Positions 33,602-43,149 are shown, numbered from the stretch's first letter. The stretch is 64,000 nt of DNA from Mycolicibacterium chlorophenolicum (GCF_001044235.1 NZ_JYNL01000064.1:1062308-1126307); one strand, 5' to 3'. Notes: generated by a model from the sequence alone, not told the origin. Numbers and translations: made by a program.

Positions 33602-36600
33602 CAGAACCCGAGCACATCGAGATCTTCGCATCCGGTGGCGAGGTCGGCCGCGACCTCGCCCGGGTCGACTGGGCCGCCACCCCGCTCGGGCCGCCCGACG
33701 GCTGGGCGCAGAGTCTGCAGACCGCCGTGAGCATCCTGCTGTCGTCCCGGTTCTCGATGTGGATGGCCTGGGGACCGGAGCTGACGTTCTTCTGTAACGA
33801 CTCCTACCGGCGAGACACGTTGGGGCGCAAGTACCCCTGGGCGCTGGGCCGGCCGATGCGCGAGGTGTGGGCGGAGATCTGGGCCGACATCCATCCGCGC
33901 ATCGACCATGTGATGACGACCGGGGACGCCACCTGGGACGTCGCGCTTCTGCTGTTCCTCGAGCGTTCCGGATACCCCGAGGAGTCCTACCACACGTTCT
34001 CCTACAGCCCGTTGCGGGACGACGACGGCGCCGTGGTCGGCATACTGTGCGTCGTCAGCGAGGACACCGTGCAGGTGATCGGTGAGCGGCGGATGGCGAC
34101 GCTGCGGGACCTGGGTTCGGATCCGACCGTCGCCCGCACCGAGACCGAGATCCTGGCCTTCGCCGATCGGCAACTGGGTAAGAACCTGCGTGACCTGCCG
34201 TTCACGTTGACCTACCTGTTCGACAGTGACGGAAGCGCACGGTTGGCCGGCATGAGCGGTGTCGGCGTGGACCATCCGGCCGCGCCCGCGGTGATCACCG
34301 CCGGCGGCGGCGTCTGGCCGGCCGCAGAGGCGGCCGCGGGGGAGACGGTGGTCGTCGACCTCGGCTCGTTCCCGCCGATGCCGACGGGTGAGTGGCGCGA
34401 CCCGCCGGCGCAGGCGCTCGTGACACCGCTGCTGCCACAAGCGGGTGCGCCCCTGGGATTCCTGGTCGCCGGACTGAACCGCTACCGCCCGCTCGACGAC
34501 GGGTACCGCGGCTTCCTCACGCTGGTGGCCGGCCACATCGCCGCGGGTGTCAGCCTGGCACGCAGCTACCGGGCCCAGCAGCGACGGGCCGAGGAACTCG
34601 CCGAACTCGACCGCGCGAAGACCACGTTCTTCTCCAACATCAGCCACGAGTTCCGCACCCCTCTCACGCTGATCCTGGACCCCGTCGCCGAGATGCGCCG
34701 GCGCGATGACGTCGACGCCGCGACGCGGGCAGAGCTGGATGTGGTGTGGCGCAACGGTTTACGGCTCACGAAACTGGTCAACACGCTGCTCGACTTCTCC
34801 CGCATCGAAGCCGGTCGCACCCAGGCCGCCTACGCGCCGGTCGACATCGGTTCTCTGACCGCCGAACTCGCCAGCGTGTTCCGGTCCGCCGTCGAGCGGG
34901 CGGGGCTGACCTACGAGGTGGACTGCCGGCCACAGGACGAGCCGGTCTACGTCGACACCGACATGTGGGAGAAGGTGATCTTCAACCTGCTGTCCAACGC
35001 GGTGAAGTTCACCTTCGAGGGCACCATCTCCGTGCACGTCCGCCGCGACGGCGACGAGGCCGTGATCGTGGTGTCCGACACCGGGATCGGCGTGGCCCCC
35101 GACGAGATCCCGCGGCTGTTCGAGCGTTTCCACCGTATCGAGAACGTGCAGGCCCGGTCCCACGAGGGCAGCGGCATCGGCCTGGCGCTGGTGAAGGAAC
35201 TGATCGACCTGCACGGCGGTCGGATCGACGTCGACAGCGAGCACGGGTCCGGCACCACCTTCACGATCCGGCTGCCGTTCGGCACCGCCCATCTGCCTCC
35301 CGATGCGATCGCCTCGACGGTGAGCCGCCGCATCGGCGCCGGCGCGAACGCCTACATCGAGGAGGCGCTGCGCTGGACTCCGAGTGACGACGGCGAAAAG
35401 CCGGATGCCGCAATGCCATCGGAGTCTCCTCCGGTGCCGGCGATGAGTTCCGCGGCGCCGATCCGGGTGTTGGTGGCCGACGACAACTCCGACATGCGGG
35501 ATTACCTGACCAGGCTGCTGCGCTCTGACGGCTATCAGGTCGACGCGGTCACCGACGGCCGGCAAGCTCTCGACGCCATCCGCGCCGACCCGCCGGAGAT
35601 GGTGATCAGCGACGTGATGATGCCCGGTCTCGACGGTCTGGCGCTGGTGTCGGCGCTGCGCGCCGACCGCCGGACCGCCGCTGTTCCGGTGCTGCTGCTG
35701 TCGGCCCGCGCCGGTCAGGAGGCGTCGATCAGCGGCCTGCAGGCCGGCGCCGACGACTACCTGGTGAAACCATTCGCCGCGGCCGAGTTGCTCGCCCGGG
35801 TCCGCGCGAACGTCGAATTGGCCCGGCTGCGTGACCATCACGCCCGCTGGCGCACGGCACTGGTGGATTCGCTGCAGGAAGCATTCTTCGTGTGCGACGA
35901 CAGCGGCGCCGTCGTCGAGATCAACGGGGCGTTCACCGACATCCTCGGTTTCGACGCGTCCGGTCTGCCGTACGAACCGATGTACCCGTGGTGGCCGGCG
36001 GCCGACACGGACGCCGACGCGCACCGCGAGGTGACCGAGGCGTTCGGCAGCCTGATGGATCAACCGCACGGCACGATCAGCGAGGTTCCGGTCACGCACC
36101 GCGACGGGCACCGGCTGTGGGTCACCGCGACGTTCACCCACGCCGAAGATCCCGGCACCGGCCGCGAGGTCGTGGTCGGCACGATGCGCGACGTCACGGC
36201 CGAGCACTATGTGGTGCAGCGCGAGACGGCGCTGTCGTCGCTGAGTGATGCTCTGGCACAGGCGGATACACTCGACGACGCCGTGCTGGCCGCCGCCGAG
36301 CAGTTGCGGGCGGTGTGGCACGCCCGTCGGGTGCTGGCGGTCACCATGCCGGCCGACGATTCGGGTGCGGGAGGCCGGACCGCGTCCCCCGACGTCGTGT
36401 GCGTGGGGGAGGCCGTCGCGGGTTGGGACGACCTGTCACCCCGTTCCCGCCGGGCGATCACCGCACTGCGCGACGACGATCTGCTCGACCCGGCGACCTC
36501 GGAACCGGGGGCGGCCGGGGTGGCCCTGCGGCACCCCCGCGGTGTGCTGGTGATGTACATCGAGTTGTTCGAGCAGCGCCGCTTCACCTCCGAGGACCAC

Positions 36601-37743
36601 ACACTGCTCACGGTGCTCGCGGGCAGGCTCGGGCAGGGTCTGCAGCGGGTGCACCAGATCGACCAGCAGCGGGAGACCGCGCTCGCGCTGCAACACGCGA
36701 TCCTGGGTCCGGCGCTGTCGACCGGATTCGCGGTGCGCTACCAACCCGCCACCCGCCCGCTGCAGGTCGGTGGCGACTGGTACGACGTGGTGGACCTCGA
36801 CGACGGCCGGATCGGGTTGATCGTGGGGGACTGCGTCGGGCACGGCCTCGCCGCCGCGACGGTGATGGGACAGCTGCGCAGCGCGTGCCGGGCGCTGCTG
36901 CTCGAGCACCCCAGTCCGGCCGCGGCGCTGTCGGCGCTCGACCGATTCGCGGCGCGGCTGCCCGGTGCCCGCTGCACCACGGTCTTCTGCGCGATGCTCA
37001 CGCCGGGCACCGGGGAGCTGGTCTATTCCTGCGCGGGGCATCCGCCTCCCATTCTGGTGCTCGCCGACCACACCACCCACCTCCTCGACGATGCGCGCTC
37101 GACGCCGCTGGCGGTGAAGTTCGCCGACAGCCGACCCGAAACCAGCGTCACGATGCCTCCCCGCGCGACGCTGTTGCTCTACACCGACGGCCTGGTGGAG
37201 CGGCGCCGCGAGTCGATCGACGACGGCATTGCCCGGGCCACCGGCGTCGTCGGTGAGAACCGGGCGACCGAGCTCGACGAATTGGCCGACGTGATCATGT
37301 CGCGGCTGACACCGGTCAACGGCTACGACGACGACGTCGCCCTGCTGCTCTACCGCCAGCCCGCGCCGCTCGAACTCGAATTCCCCGCGGACGTGGCCGA
37401 ACTGGCGCCCAGTCGGACCGCGCTGCGCACCTGGCTCGGCAGCGCAGGCGTCGACGCCGAGCAGACCCTGGACGTGTTGATCGCCGCCGGCGAGGCACTC
37501 GCCAACGCGATCGAACACGGCCACCGCGACCTCCCGGGCGGCACGGTGCGGTTGCAGGCCACCGCGTTCGCCGACGATCTGCACGTGACCGTCATCGACA
37601 CCGGGACGTGGAAGGCGCCGGCCGACGCGCCTGCCCTGCACCGTGGACGGGGTCTCGGGCTGATGCGGGCGTTGATGCAGGATGTCACCATCGACTCCCA
37701 GGCGACCGGCACCAGGGTGCACATGCAGACGAGGATTGGGTGA
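33598..37743 (+). CDS. Hybrid histidine kinase - response regulator - PAS/GAF - PP2C phosphatase - anti-sigma kinase
   Basis: A 1381-residue cytosolic signalling protein with these regions in order: a PAS-like N-terminus (about 10-165); a GAF-like region (about 170-325); HisKA with His350 in FFSNISHEFRTPL; an HATPase (NLLSNAVKFT, DTGIGVAPDEI, GSGIGLALVKEL); a receiver with Asp672 (VISDVMMPGLDG) and Lys724; a PAS (about 745-860); GAF (about 870-1000); a SpoIIE-type PP2C with metal residues in VGGDWYDVVDLDD and LIVGDCVGHG; and an RsbW-like HATPase (EALANAIEHGHRD, GRGLGLMRALMQ). All catalytic signatures are present. The GTG start overlaps the upstream STAS stop, and its own stop overlaps the downstream STAS start. 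It could both phosphorylate and dephosphorylate STAS proteins under two-component control. Confidence 0.93.
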   Translation: MTEPEHIEIFASGGEVGRDLARVDWAATPLGPPDGWAQSLQTAVSILLSSRFSMWMAWGPELTFFCNDSYRRDTLGRKYPWALGRPMREVWAEIWADIHPRIDHVMTTGDATWDVALLLFLERSGYPEESYHTFSYSPLRDDDGAVVGILCVVSEDTVQVIGERRMATLRDLGSDPTVARTETEILAFADRQLGKNLRDLPFTLTYLFDSDGSARLAGMSGVGVDHPAAPAVITAGGGVWPAAEAAAGETVVVDLGSFPPMPTGEWRDPPAQALVTPLLPQAGAPLGFLVAGLNRYRPLDDGYRGFLTLVAGHIAAGVSLARSYRAQQRRAEELAELDRAKTTFFSNISHEFRTPLTLILDPVAEMRRRDDVDAATRAELDVVWRNGLRLTKLVNTLLDFSRIEAGRTQAAYAPVDIGSLTAELASVFRSAVERAGLTYEVDCRPQDEPVYVDTDMWEKVIFNLLSNAVKFTFEGTISVHVRRDGDEAVIVVSDTGIGVAPDEIPRLFERFHRIENVQARSHEGSGIGLALVKELIDLHGGRIDVDSEHGSGTTFTIRLPFGTAHLPPDAIASTVSRRIGAGANAYIEEALRWTPSDDGEKPDAAMPSESPPVPAMSSAAPIRVLVADDNSDMRDYLTRLLRSDGYQVDAVTDGRQALDAIRADPPEMVISDVMMPGLDGLALVSALRADRRTAAVPVLLLSARAGQEASISGLQAGADDYLVKPFAAAELLARVRANVELARLRDHHARWRTALVDSLQEAFFVCDDSGAVVEINGAFTDILGFDASGLPYEPMYPWWPAADTDADAHREVTEAFGSLMDQPHGTISEVPVTHRDGHRLWVTATFTHAEDPGTGREVVVGTMRDVTAEHYVVQRETALSSLSDALAQADTLDDAVLAAAEQLRAVWHARRVLAVTMPADDSGAGGRTASPDVVCVGEAVAGWDDLSPRSRRAITALRDDDLLDPATSEPGAAGVALRHPRGVLVMYIELFEQRRFTSEDHTLLTVLAGRLGQGLQRVHQIDQQRETALALQHAILGPALSTGFAVRYQPATRPLQVGGDWYDVVDLDDGRIGLIVGDCVGHGLAAATVMGQLRSACRALLLEHPSPAAALSALDRFAARLPGARCTTVFCAMLTPGTGELVYSCAGHPPPILVLADHTTHLLDDARSTPLAVKFADSRPETSVTMPPRATLLLYTDGLVERRRESIDDGIARATGVVGENRATELDELADVIMSRLTPVNGYDDDVALLLYRQPAPLELEFPADVAELAPSRTALRTWLGSAGVDAEQTLDVLIAAGEALANAIEHGHRDLPGGTVRLQATAFADDLHVTVIDTGTWKAPADAPALHRGRGLGLMRALMQDVTIDSQATGTRVHMQTRIG

Positions 37744-38057
37744 TGGCGACTCCGCTGCGGCTGCGCACCGATCGTCGAGAGGACGGCACCGTGGTGTTGA
37801 CGGCCGTCGGCGAGCTCGACCTGAGCAACATCGCCGAATTCTCCGAGGCGATCGGCGAGGCGGTCGGCGACCGTGTCGACGGCGCCACACTCCGGCTCGA
37901 TTTCAGCAGCGTCGACTACCTCGACAGCGCAGCGATCAACGTGTTGTTCGAGCATGCCGACACGATCGACGTGATCGCCAACCCGATCCTGATGCCGGTG
38001 CTGACGGTCAGCGGCCTCACCAACGTGGTGACGGTGAAACCCGCGGGCTCCGATTAG
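37743..38057 (+). CDS. STAS-domain anti-sigma-factor antagonist (second)
   Basis: A 104-residue single STAS domain with Ser62 in VDYLDSAAINVLFEHAD. ATG overlaps the stop of the hybrid protein (TGATG). It is a paralogue of the STAS protein upstream but of different sequence, so the two may be bound in turn by the same anti-sigma domain. Its last four bases overlap the convergent polymerase-domain gene. No sigma factor gene is encoded nearby. Confidence 0.9.
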   Translation: MATPLRLRTDRREDGTVVLTAVGELDLSNIAEFSEAIGEAVGDRVDGATLRLDFSSVDYLDSAAINVLFEHADTIDVIANPILMPVLTVSGLTNVVTVKPAGSD

Positions 38058-39004
38058 TCGCCGCGACGGGCCCGGGCCCGCCGCTTGCCCTCGTGCATCG
38101 CCGCCACCCGGGCGACCGGGATGGTCCGGCCGTGGGCGATCAACTCTTCGGGCAGTCGCTGGGGAGCCGGCATCGCCTCGGCCCACGGGTCGCGCCCCTC
38201 GAGCAGGGCGACCGCCGTCCTGACCGTGAAGTCGGCCGGCGTCACCCGGTCCAGGTCCGACCAGGCGACCGGGAACGACACCGGCGTGTCCGGTCGCAAC
38301 CGCGGACTGTACGCGGCCGCCACGGTGGCTCCGCCGGCGCGCGTGGCGTCGACGAAGACCTTGCCCGCGCGGTCGGCCACGATGAACGCGGTCGTCGCGA
38401 TCGACGGGTCGAGCGCTTCGGCACGGGCGGCAAGTGCGCGCGTCGCCGCGGCGACGTCGTCGACCGGGGCGCTGTCATCGATCGGCACGAAGATGTGCAC
38501 GCCGCGCGACCCGCTGGTCTTCACCGCACCCGCCAAGCCCGCGTCGCGCAACGCCTGCCGTACCAGACCGGCCACGGCGACCACCGCGGCGAAGTCCTCG
38601 CCGGTGGGCGGATCGAGATCCAGGATCAGGTGCGTCGGCCGGTAGATGTCCTCGGCCAGACCCAGCGCCGGGTGATATTCGACGGCGCGCTGGTTGGCCA
38701 GCCACAGCAGCGTGCGCCGGTCGTCGCAGACGGCGTAGCGGATCTCCCGGTGCGACGACTCCGCCCAGATCGCCACGGTGCGCACCCAGTCGGGCGTGTA
38801 CGTCGGCACGTTCTTCTGCATGAAGGGCGCCCGGCCGCGCAATACGCGCAGCACCGTCAACGGCCGGCCGGCGAGCACCGGCAGGATGCGATCGGCGACC
38901 GCGTCGAGATAGTCGACGAGGTCGCGTTTGGTGGCAGCGGCGTCGCTCGCCAGCGGTTGGTCGAGGTTGGTCAGCTCGACCCCGGCGCGCTCCTCCCCGG
39001 CCAT
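38054..39004 (-). CDS. Stand-alone LigD-type polymerase/primase domain protein
   Basis: A 316-residue archaeo-eukaryotic-primase-fold polymerase of the LigD PolDom group. The metal site is LILDLDPP, the phosphate-binding loop is VKTSGSRGVHIFVPI, and a further strand is DTPVSFPVAWSDLD. In mycobacteria such single PolD proteins add ribonucleotides or fill gaps in DNA end-joining and base-excision repair. There is no attached ligase or nuclease domain. The short basic C-terminus (KRRARARRGD) overlaps the convergent STAS gene by four bases. It is one of several PolD paralogues in this genus; which one cannot be fixed here. Confidence 0.85.
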   Translation of the reverse strand: MAGEERAGVELTNLDQPLASDAAATKRDLVDYLDAVADRILPVLAGRPLTVLRVLRGRAPFMQKNVPTYTPDWVRTVAIWAESSHREIRYAVCDDRRTLLWLANQRAVEYHPALGLAEDIYRPTHLILDLDPPTGEDFAAVVAVAGLVRQALRDAGLAGAVKTSGSRGVHIFVPIDDSAPVDDVAAATRALAARAEALDPSIATTAFIVADRAGKVFVDATRAGGATVAAAYSPRLRPDTPVSFPVAWSDLDRVTPADFTVRTAVALLEGRDPWAEAMPAPQRLPEELIAHGRTIPVARVAAMHEGKRRARARRGD

Positions 39005-39096
39005 CCGTTCAGCCTACGGACCGGCTAACCGGCCACCCCGTCGGCAGACCGGACATCTGAGAAAACCCTGACATCCGGCAACGTCGTCCGCCCCGA

Positions 39097-39126
39097 TTGA
39101 CAGCAGATGCTTTGATTGGCTAGTTG
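39097..39126 (+). promoter_or_regulatory. Possible promoter of the MmpL gene
   Basis: A perfect TTGACA is followed after 18 bases by TAGTTG, which is a poor -10 match. It lies about 75 bases before the mmpL start, in a relatively AT-rich stretch. Only the -35 element is convincing. Confidence 0.3.
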
Positions 39127-39201
39127 TGTATCACTCGACGCGCGGAGCAGTACGCGAGCGGCTCCTGGAACGGGCCGTGTCCGGCCTGATGGGGGCACTT
39201 T

Positions 39202-42027
39202 ATGACGGGAAATGAGCGCAGGGGAGTGGCGCGGATCGTCCGCGTGCTCGCTGTGCCCATCCTGCTCGGCTGGCTGTTGCTGACCATCGCCACCAACGTG
39301 TTCGTCCCGTCGCTGGAGAAGGTCGGGGAGGACCGCACCGTCGGCCTCGCCGCCAAAGACGGTCCGGCCTACGTCTCGATGAAGCAGATCGGGGCCGACT
39401 TCGAGGAGTTCGACTCCGACAGCACCGCGATGATCGTCCTCGAGGGGGATCAGCCACTCGGCGACGCGGCCCACCGCTTCTACGACACGCTGGTCGACAA
39501 GCTCGAAGCCGACACCACCCACGTCCAGCACGTCGCGGATTTCTGGGGCGACCCGCTCACCGCGTCCGGCGCCCAGAGTGCCGACGGCAAAGCCGCCTAC
39601 GTCCAGATCTATCTGCACGGCAACCAGGGCGAGCCGCTGGCCAACGAATCGGTCGCGGCGGTGCGCGAGATCATCGACACCACACCACCGCCGCCCGGGA
39701 TGACGACGTACGTCACCGGCCCGGCGCCCCTGATCGCCGACCAGCACCACGCCGGCGACAAGAGCATCTTCCGCGTCACGCTCATCACCATCGGCGTCAT
39801 CGCGATCATGCTGCTGCTGGTCTACCGGTCGATCGTGACCATGGTGCTGATCCTGTTCATGGTGTTCATCGAACTCGGCGCCGCCCGCGGAATCGTGGCG
39901 TTCCTCGCGACGAACAACATCATCGGCCTGTCCACGTTCGCAGTGAACCTGCTCGTCCTCATGGTGATCGCCGCCGGAACCGACTACGCGATCTTCGCGA
40001 TCGGGCGCTATCAGGAAGCCCTCGGCGCCGGCGAAGACCGGGTGTCGGCGTACTACACGATGTTCCACGGCACCGCGCACGTGATCCTGGGATCCGGGCT
40101 GACGATCGCCGGCGCCATGCTGTGCCTGAGCTTCACCCGGCTGCCGTACTTCAATTCGCTGGGCGTGCCCTGCGCGGTGGGCACCCTGGTGGCCGTGCTG
40201 GCGGCGATGACGCTGGGACCCGCGATGGTGGTGGTTGCCGGCCGGTTCGGCGCCTTCAAGCCCAAGCGGGCGATCAGTTCGCGCGGCTGGCGGCGGATCG
40301 GGACCATGGTGGTGCGCTGGCCGGGGCCGGTGCTCGCCGCGACGCTGGCGCTGGCGCTGGTCGGCCTGGTGACGCTGCCGGGGTACAAGACGAACTACGA
40401 CGCGAAGAACTACCTGCCCTCGGACATCCCCGCCAACATCGGCTACGCCGCGGCCGACCGCCACTTCGGCAGCGCGCGGATGAACCCCGACCTGCTGATG
40501 GTGCAGAGCGACCACGACCTGCGCAATCCGGCGGACTTCCTCGTCATCGACAAGATCGCCAAAGCCATCTTCAAGGTGCCCGGCGTGGCCCGGGTCCAGA
40601 CCATCACCCGTCCCGATGGGAAGCCGATCAAGCACAGCACGATCCCGTTCCAGATGAGCATGCAGGGCACGCTCACGAAGCTGAACCAGAAGTACCAGCA
40701 GGACCGGATGGCCGACATGCTCGTGCAGGCCGACGAGATGCAGAAGACCATCGACACGATGCAGAAGATGTACAGCATCACCCAGCAGATGCGCGACACC
40801 ACGCATCAGATGGTGATCAAGACGAAGGAAACCGCCGTCGACGTCGCGCAACTGCGCGACAACATCGCCGACTTCGACGACTTCATCCGGCCGCTCCGGA
40901 GCTACTTCTACTGGGAGCCGCACTGCTACGACATCCCGGCCTGCTGGGCGATCCGCTCGGTGTTCGACACCCTCGACGGCATCAACACGATGTCCGACGA
41001 CATCGCGAACCTGGTGCCCGAGCTGGAACGCCTCGACACGCTGATGCCCCAGCTGGTCGAGTTGCTGCCCAGTCAGATCGAGACCATGCGGTCGATGAAG
41101 TCGATGATGCTGACGATGTACCAGTCGCAGAAGAGCATGCAGGACCAGATGGCGGCGCAGCAGGAGAACTCGTCGGCGATGGGCGACGCGTTCGACGACT
41201 CCCGCAACGACGACTCGTTCTACCTGCCGCCGGAAGTGTTCACCAACAAGGACTTCAAGCGCGGCATCGACCAGTTCATCTCGCCGGACGGCAAGTCCGT
41301 GCGTTTCATCATCAGCCACGAGGGTGACCCGGCGACGATCGACGGCCTCAACCGGGTGGACCCGATCAAGACGGCGGCCAAGGAGGCGATCAAGGGCACC
41401 CCGCTCGAAGGGGCCAAGGTCTATCTCGCGGGTACTGCGGCGACGTACAAGGACATGAAGGACGGCTCACACTACGACCTGCTGATCGCCGGAATCGCTG
41501 CTGTCACCTTGATTTTCGTCATCATGCTGATCATCACCCGCAGCGCGGTGGCCGCCGCGGTGATCGTCGGAACCGTGCTGCTGTCCCTCGGTGCGTCGTT
41601 CGGCCTGTCGATTCTGCTGTGGCAGCACCTGATCGGACTGGAGCTGCACTGGATGGTGCTGCCGATGTCGGTGATCCTGCTGCTGGCGGTCGGATCGGAC
41701 TACAACCTGCTCCTGGTGTCCCGCTTCAAGGAGGAGAAAGCGGGCGGGCTGAAGACCGGGATCATTCGCGCCATGGCGGGCACCGGCTCGGTGGTCACGT
41801 CGGCCGGACTGGTCTTCGCGTTCACGATGGCGTCGTTCGCGTTCAGCGACCTCGCGGTGATGGCCCAGGTGGGCACCACCATCGCGCTCGGACTGCTGTT
41901 CGACACGCTGATCGTGCGCTCGTTCATGACGCCGGCGATCGCCGCGATGCTGGGCCGCTGGTTCTGGTGGCCGCAGCGGGTGCAGAGCCTGGCCTCGCGG
42001 CGCAGACTCGCCGCACTCAGCCGCTAG
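39202..42027 (+). CDS. MmpL-family RND transporter
   Basis: A 941-residue transporter with the two-repeat MmpL architecture: a first membrane segment (about 15-31), a periplasmic loop, a six-helix block from about 195, a second long extracytoplasmic domain with coiled-coil stretches (about 490-680, LNQKYQQDRMADML, MQKTIDTMQKMYSITQQM), then a second six-helix block. The proton-relay Asp/Tyr pairs are visible in AAGTDYAIFAIGRY and AVGSDYNLLLVSRFKEE. MmpL proteins export lipids or siderophores. No mmpS partner gene is adjacent, so it is probably an MmpL4/5-like or lipid exporter of unknown cargo. Convergent with the HAD gene, overlapping by 11 bases. Confidence 0.92.
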   Translation: MTGNERRGVARIVRVLAVPILLGWLLLTIATNVFVPSLEKVGEDRTVGLAAKDGPAYVSMKQIGADFEEFDSDSTAMIVLEGDQPLGDAAHRFYDTLVDKLEADTTHVQHVADFWGDPLTASGAQSADGKAAYVQIYLHGNQGEPLANESVAAVREIIDTTPPPPGMTTYVTGPAPLIADQHHAGDKSIFRVTLITIGVIAIMLLLVYRSIVTMVLILFMVFIELGAARGIVAFLATNNIIGLSTFAVNLLVLMVIAAGTDYAIFAIGRYQEALGAGEDRVSAYYTMFHGTAHVILGSGLTIAGAMLCLSFTRLPYFNSLGVPCAVGTLVAVLAAMTLGPAMVVVAGRFGAFKPKRAISSRGWRRIGTMVVRWPGPVLAATLALALVGLVTLPGYKTNYDAKNYLPSDIPANIGYAAADRHFGSARMNPDLLMVQSDHDLRNPADFLVIDKIAKAIFKVPGVARVQTITRPDGKPIKHSTIPFQMSMQGTLTKLNQKYQQDRMADMLVQADEMQKTIDTMQKMYSITQQMRDTTHQMVIKTKETAVDVAQLRDNIADFDDFIRPLRSYFYWEPHCYDIPACWAIRSVFDTLDGINTMSDDIANLVPELERLDTLMPQLVELLPSQIETMRSMKSMMLTMYQSQKSMQDQMAAQQENSSAMGDAFDDSRNDDSFYLPPEVFTNKDFKRGIDQFISPDGKSVRFIISHEGDPATIDGLNRVDPIKTAAKEAIKGTPLEGAKVYLAGTAATYKDMKDGSHYDLLIAGIAAVTLIFVIMLIITRSAVAAAVIVGTVLLSLGASFGLSILLWQHLIGLELHWMVLPMSVILLLAVGSDYNLLLVSRFKEEKAGGLKTGIIRAMAGTGSVVTSAGLVFAFTMASFAFSDLAVMAQVGTTIALGLLFDTLIVRSFMTPAIAAMLGRWFWWPQRVQSLASRRRLAALSR

Positions 42028-42694
42028 CGAGCGTCCCGATCGGGGTCGAGTCGAGCTCGGCCAGCAGTTCGGCGGCGTTCTCGAACACCGCCGCCGCGCC
42101 AGCCTCCGACAGCTCGCCGCGCGACACCCCGCCGCTGAGCACGCCGATCGAGGTGACCTCCGCCCGGCGCGCTGCTTCGCAGTCCCACACCGCGTCGCCG
42201 ACGAACACCGCGGCGTCTTTGGTCACCCCGGCCCGCTCGAGGGCGACGTCGACGATGTCGGGCTGAGGTTTGGCCGTGTCGACGTCCTGCGAAGACGTGA
42301 CTTCCGACACCACGTCGTCGCAGTCGAGAACATCACGCAGCAGCGACAATTCGTCCTCCGGCGCCGACGTCGCGAGCACCACCTGCAACCCGAGATCGGC
42401 GACCCGCCGCAACAGCTCGCGGGCGCCCGGCAGGGGAGTGAGGAGGTGTGCACTCTCCCGATAGAACGTGGTGTGCCGCTCCTTCAACCGGTCCCGGCCG
42501 TCGTCGTCCGTGTCTCCGGCCAGGGTCTGCAGCAGGGTGCCGCCGTCCATGCCGATGCAGCGGTGGATCCGCCACGCCTCGACCGGCACGTCTTCGGCGT
42601 GGAACGCCTTGATCCAGGCGTATACGTGCAGATAGTTCGAATCCACCAGGGTGCCGTCCACATCGAACAGCACCGCGGGCCGAGCTGAGGTCAT
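42017..42694 (-). CDS. HAD-superfamily hydrolase (phosphoglycolate phosphatase/beta-phosphoglucomutase-like)
   Basis: A 225-residue HAD hydrolase: motif I AVLFDVDGTLVDSNYLH, motif II QVVLATSAPEDE, motif III/IV AVFVGDAVWDCEAARRAE. The cap domain is the small helical type of subfamily IA. It probably dephosphorylates a sugar phosphate or 2-phosphoglycolate. Its last 11 bases overlap the convergent mmpL gene. The lipoprotein gene starts upstream on the same strand. Confidence 0.88.
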   Translation of the reverse strand: MTSARPAVLFDVDGTLVDSNYLHVYAWIKAFHAEDVPVEAWRIHRCIGMDGGTLLQTLAGDTDDDGRDRLKERHTTFYRESAHLLTPLPGARELLRRVADLGLQVVLATSAPEDELSLLRDVLDCDDVVSEVTSSQDVDTAKPQPDIVDVALERAGVTKDAAVFVGDAVWDCEAARRAEVTSIGVLSGGVSRGELSEAGAAAVFENAAELLAELDSTPIGTLASG

Positions 42695-42702
42695 CGACCG
42701 GC

Positions 42703-43149
42703 TCAGGGAACCGAGACGCAGCCGACGCCGGGCACGCAGCCTCCGCCGCCGCCGGGTCCACCACTGCCGGTGGGGCCGCCGGGGATGGAGCCGCCGCCGC
42801 CGCCGGGCCCGCCGCTGCCGGTGGGTCCGCCGGGGATGGAGCCGCCGCCGCCACCGGGCCCGCCGCTGCCGGTGGGTCCGCCGGGGATCGCACCGCCGCC
42901 ACCGTCGGCGCCGCCGCCACCGGTCGCACCGCCGGGGGCGGTTCCGGTCCCGCCGCCCGGAGCCGGGCTCGTGCTCATCGACGGCGCGGTGCTCGTCGAC
43001 GTCGGCGCCGTGGTGGTGGCGCTGGTGGTCTCGGTGGTGCTCGACGTGCTGGTCGATTCACCGCCGTCACCGCCGCCGCAACCCACGGCGAACACGAGCA
43101 GGGTCGCACCGCCGAACACGGCGAGAGCGGTCCTCGGATGGGATTTCAT
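42703..43149 (-). CDS. Gly/Pro/Ser-rich putative lipoprotein with tandem repeats
   Basis: A 148-residue protein with a lipoprotein-type signal (TALAVFGGATLLVFAVGCGG, Cys about residue 24). A Ser/Thr-rich spacer follows. The C-terminal half is built from 17-residue units (GGGGSIPGGPTGSGGPG) repeated three times, then a variant ending GGGGCVPGVGCVSVP with two cysteines. Composition suggests an extended surface or wall-associated linker. No enzyme domain is present. Eight bases separate it from the HAD gene, so the two may be co-transcribed by chance rather than function. Confidence 0.75.
   Translation of the reverse strand: MKSHPRTALAVFGGATLLVFAVGCGGGDGGESTSTSSTTETTSATTTAPTSTSTAPSMSTSPAPGGGTGTAPGGATGGGGADGGGGAIPGGPTGSGGPGGGGGSIPGGPTGSGGPGGGGGSIPGGPTGSGGPGGGGGCVPGVGCVSVP
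42740..42893. repeat. 51-bp tandem repeat (about 3 copies) inside the lipoprotein gene
   Basis: Three nearly identical 51-base units, each encoding a 17-residue Gly/Pro unit, lie in phase with the reading frame. Differences are few (e.g. a Ser codon in two copies, Ala in one), which suggests recent expansion. Copy number may vary between strains. On the other strand the same DNA also reads as a proline-rich frame, which is a by-product. Confidence 0.85.

Noticed and set aside
39005..39201. An mmpS gene before mmpL
   Set aside because: The 197 bases hold no frame with a membrane span or MmpS-like content.
42740..42893. A CRISPR-like array
   Set aside because: Units are contiguous, without spacers, and in phase with a reading frame; this is a coding minisatellite.
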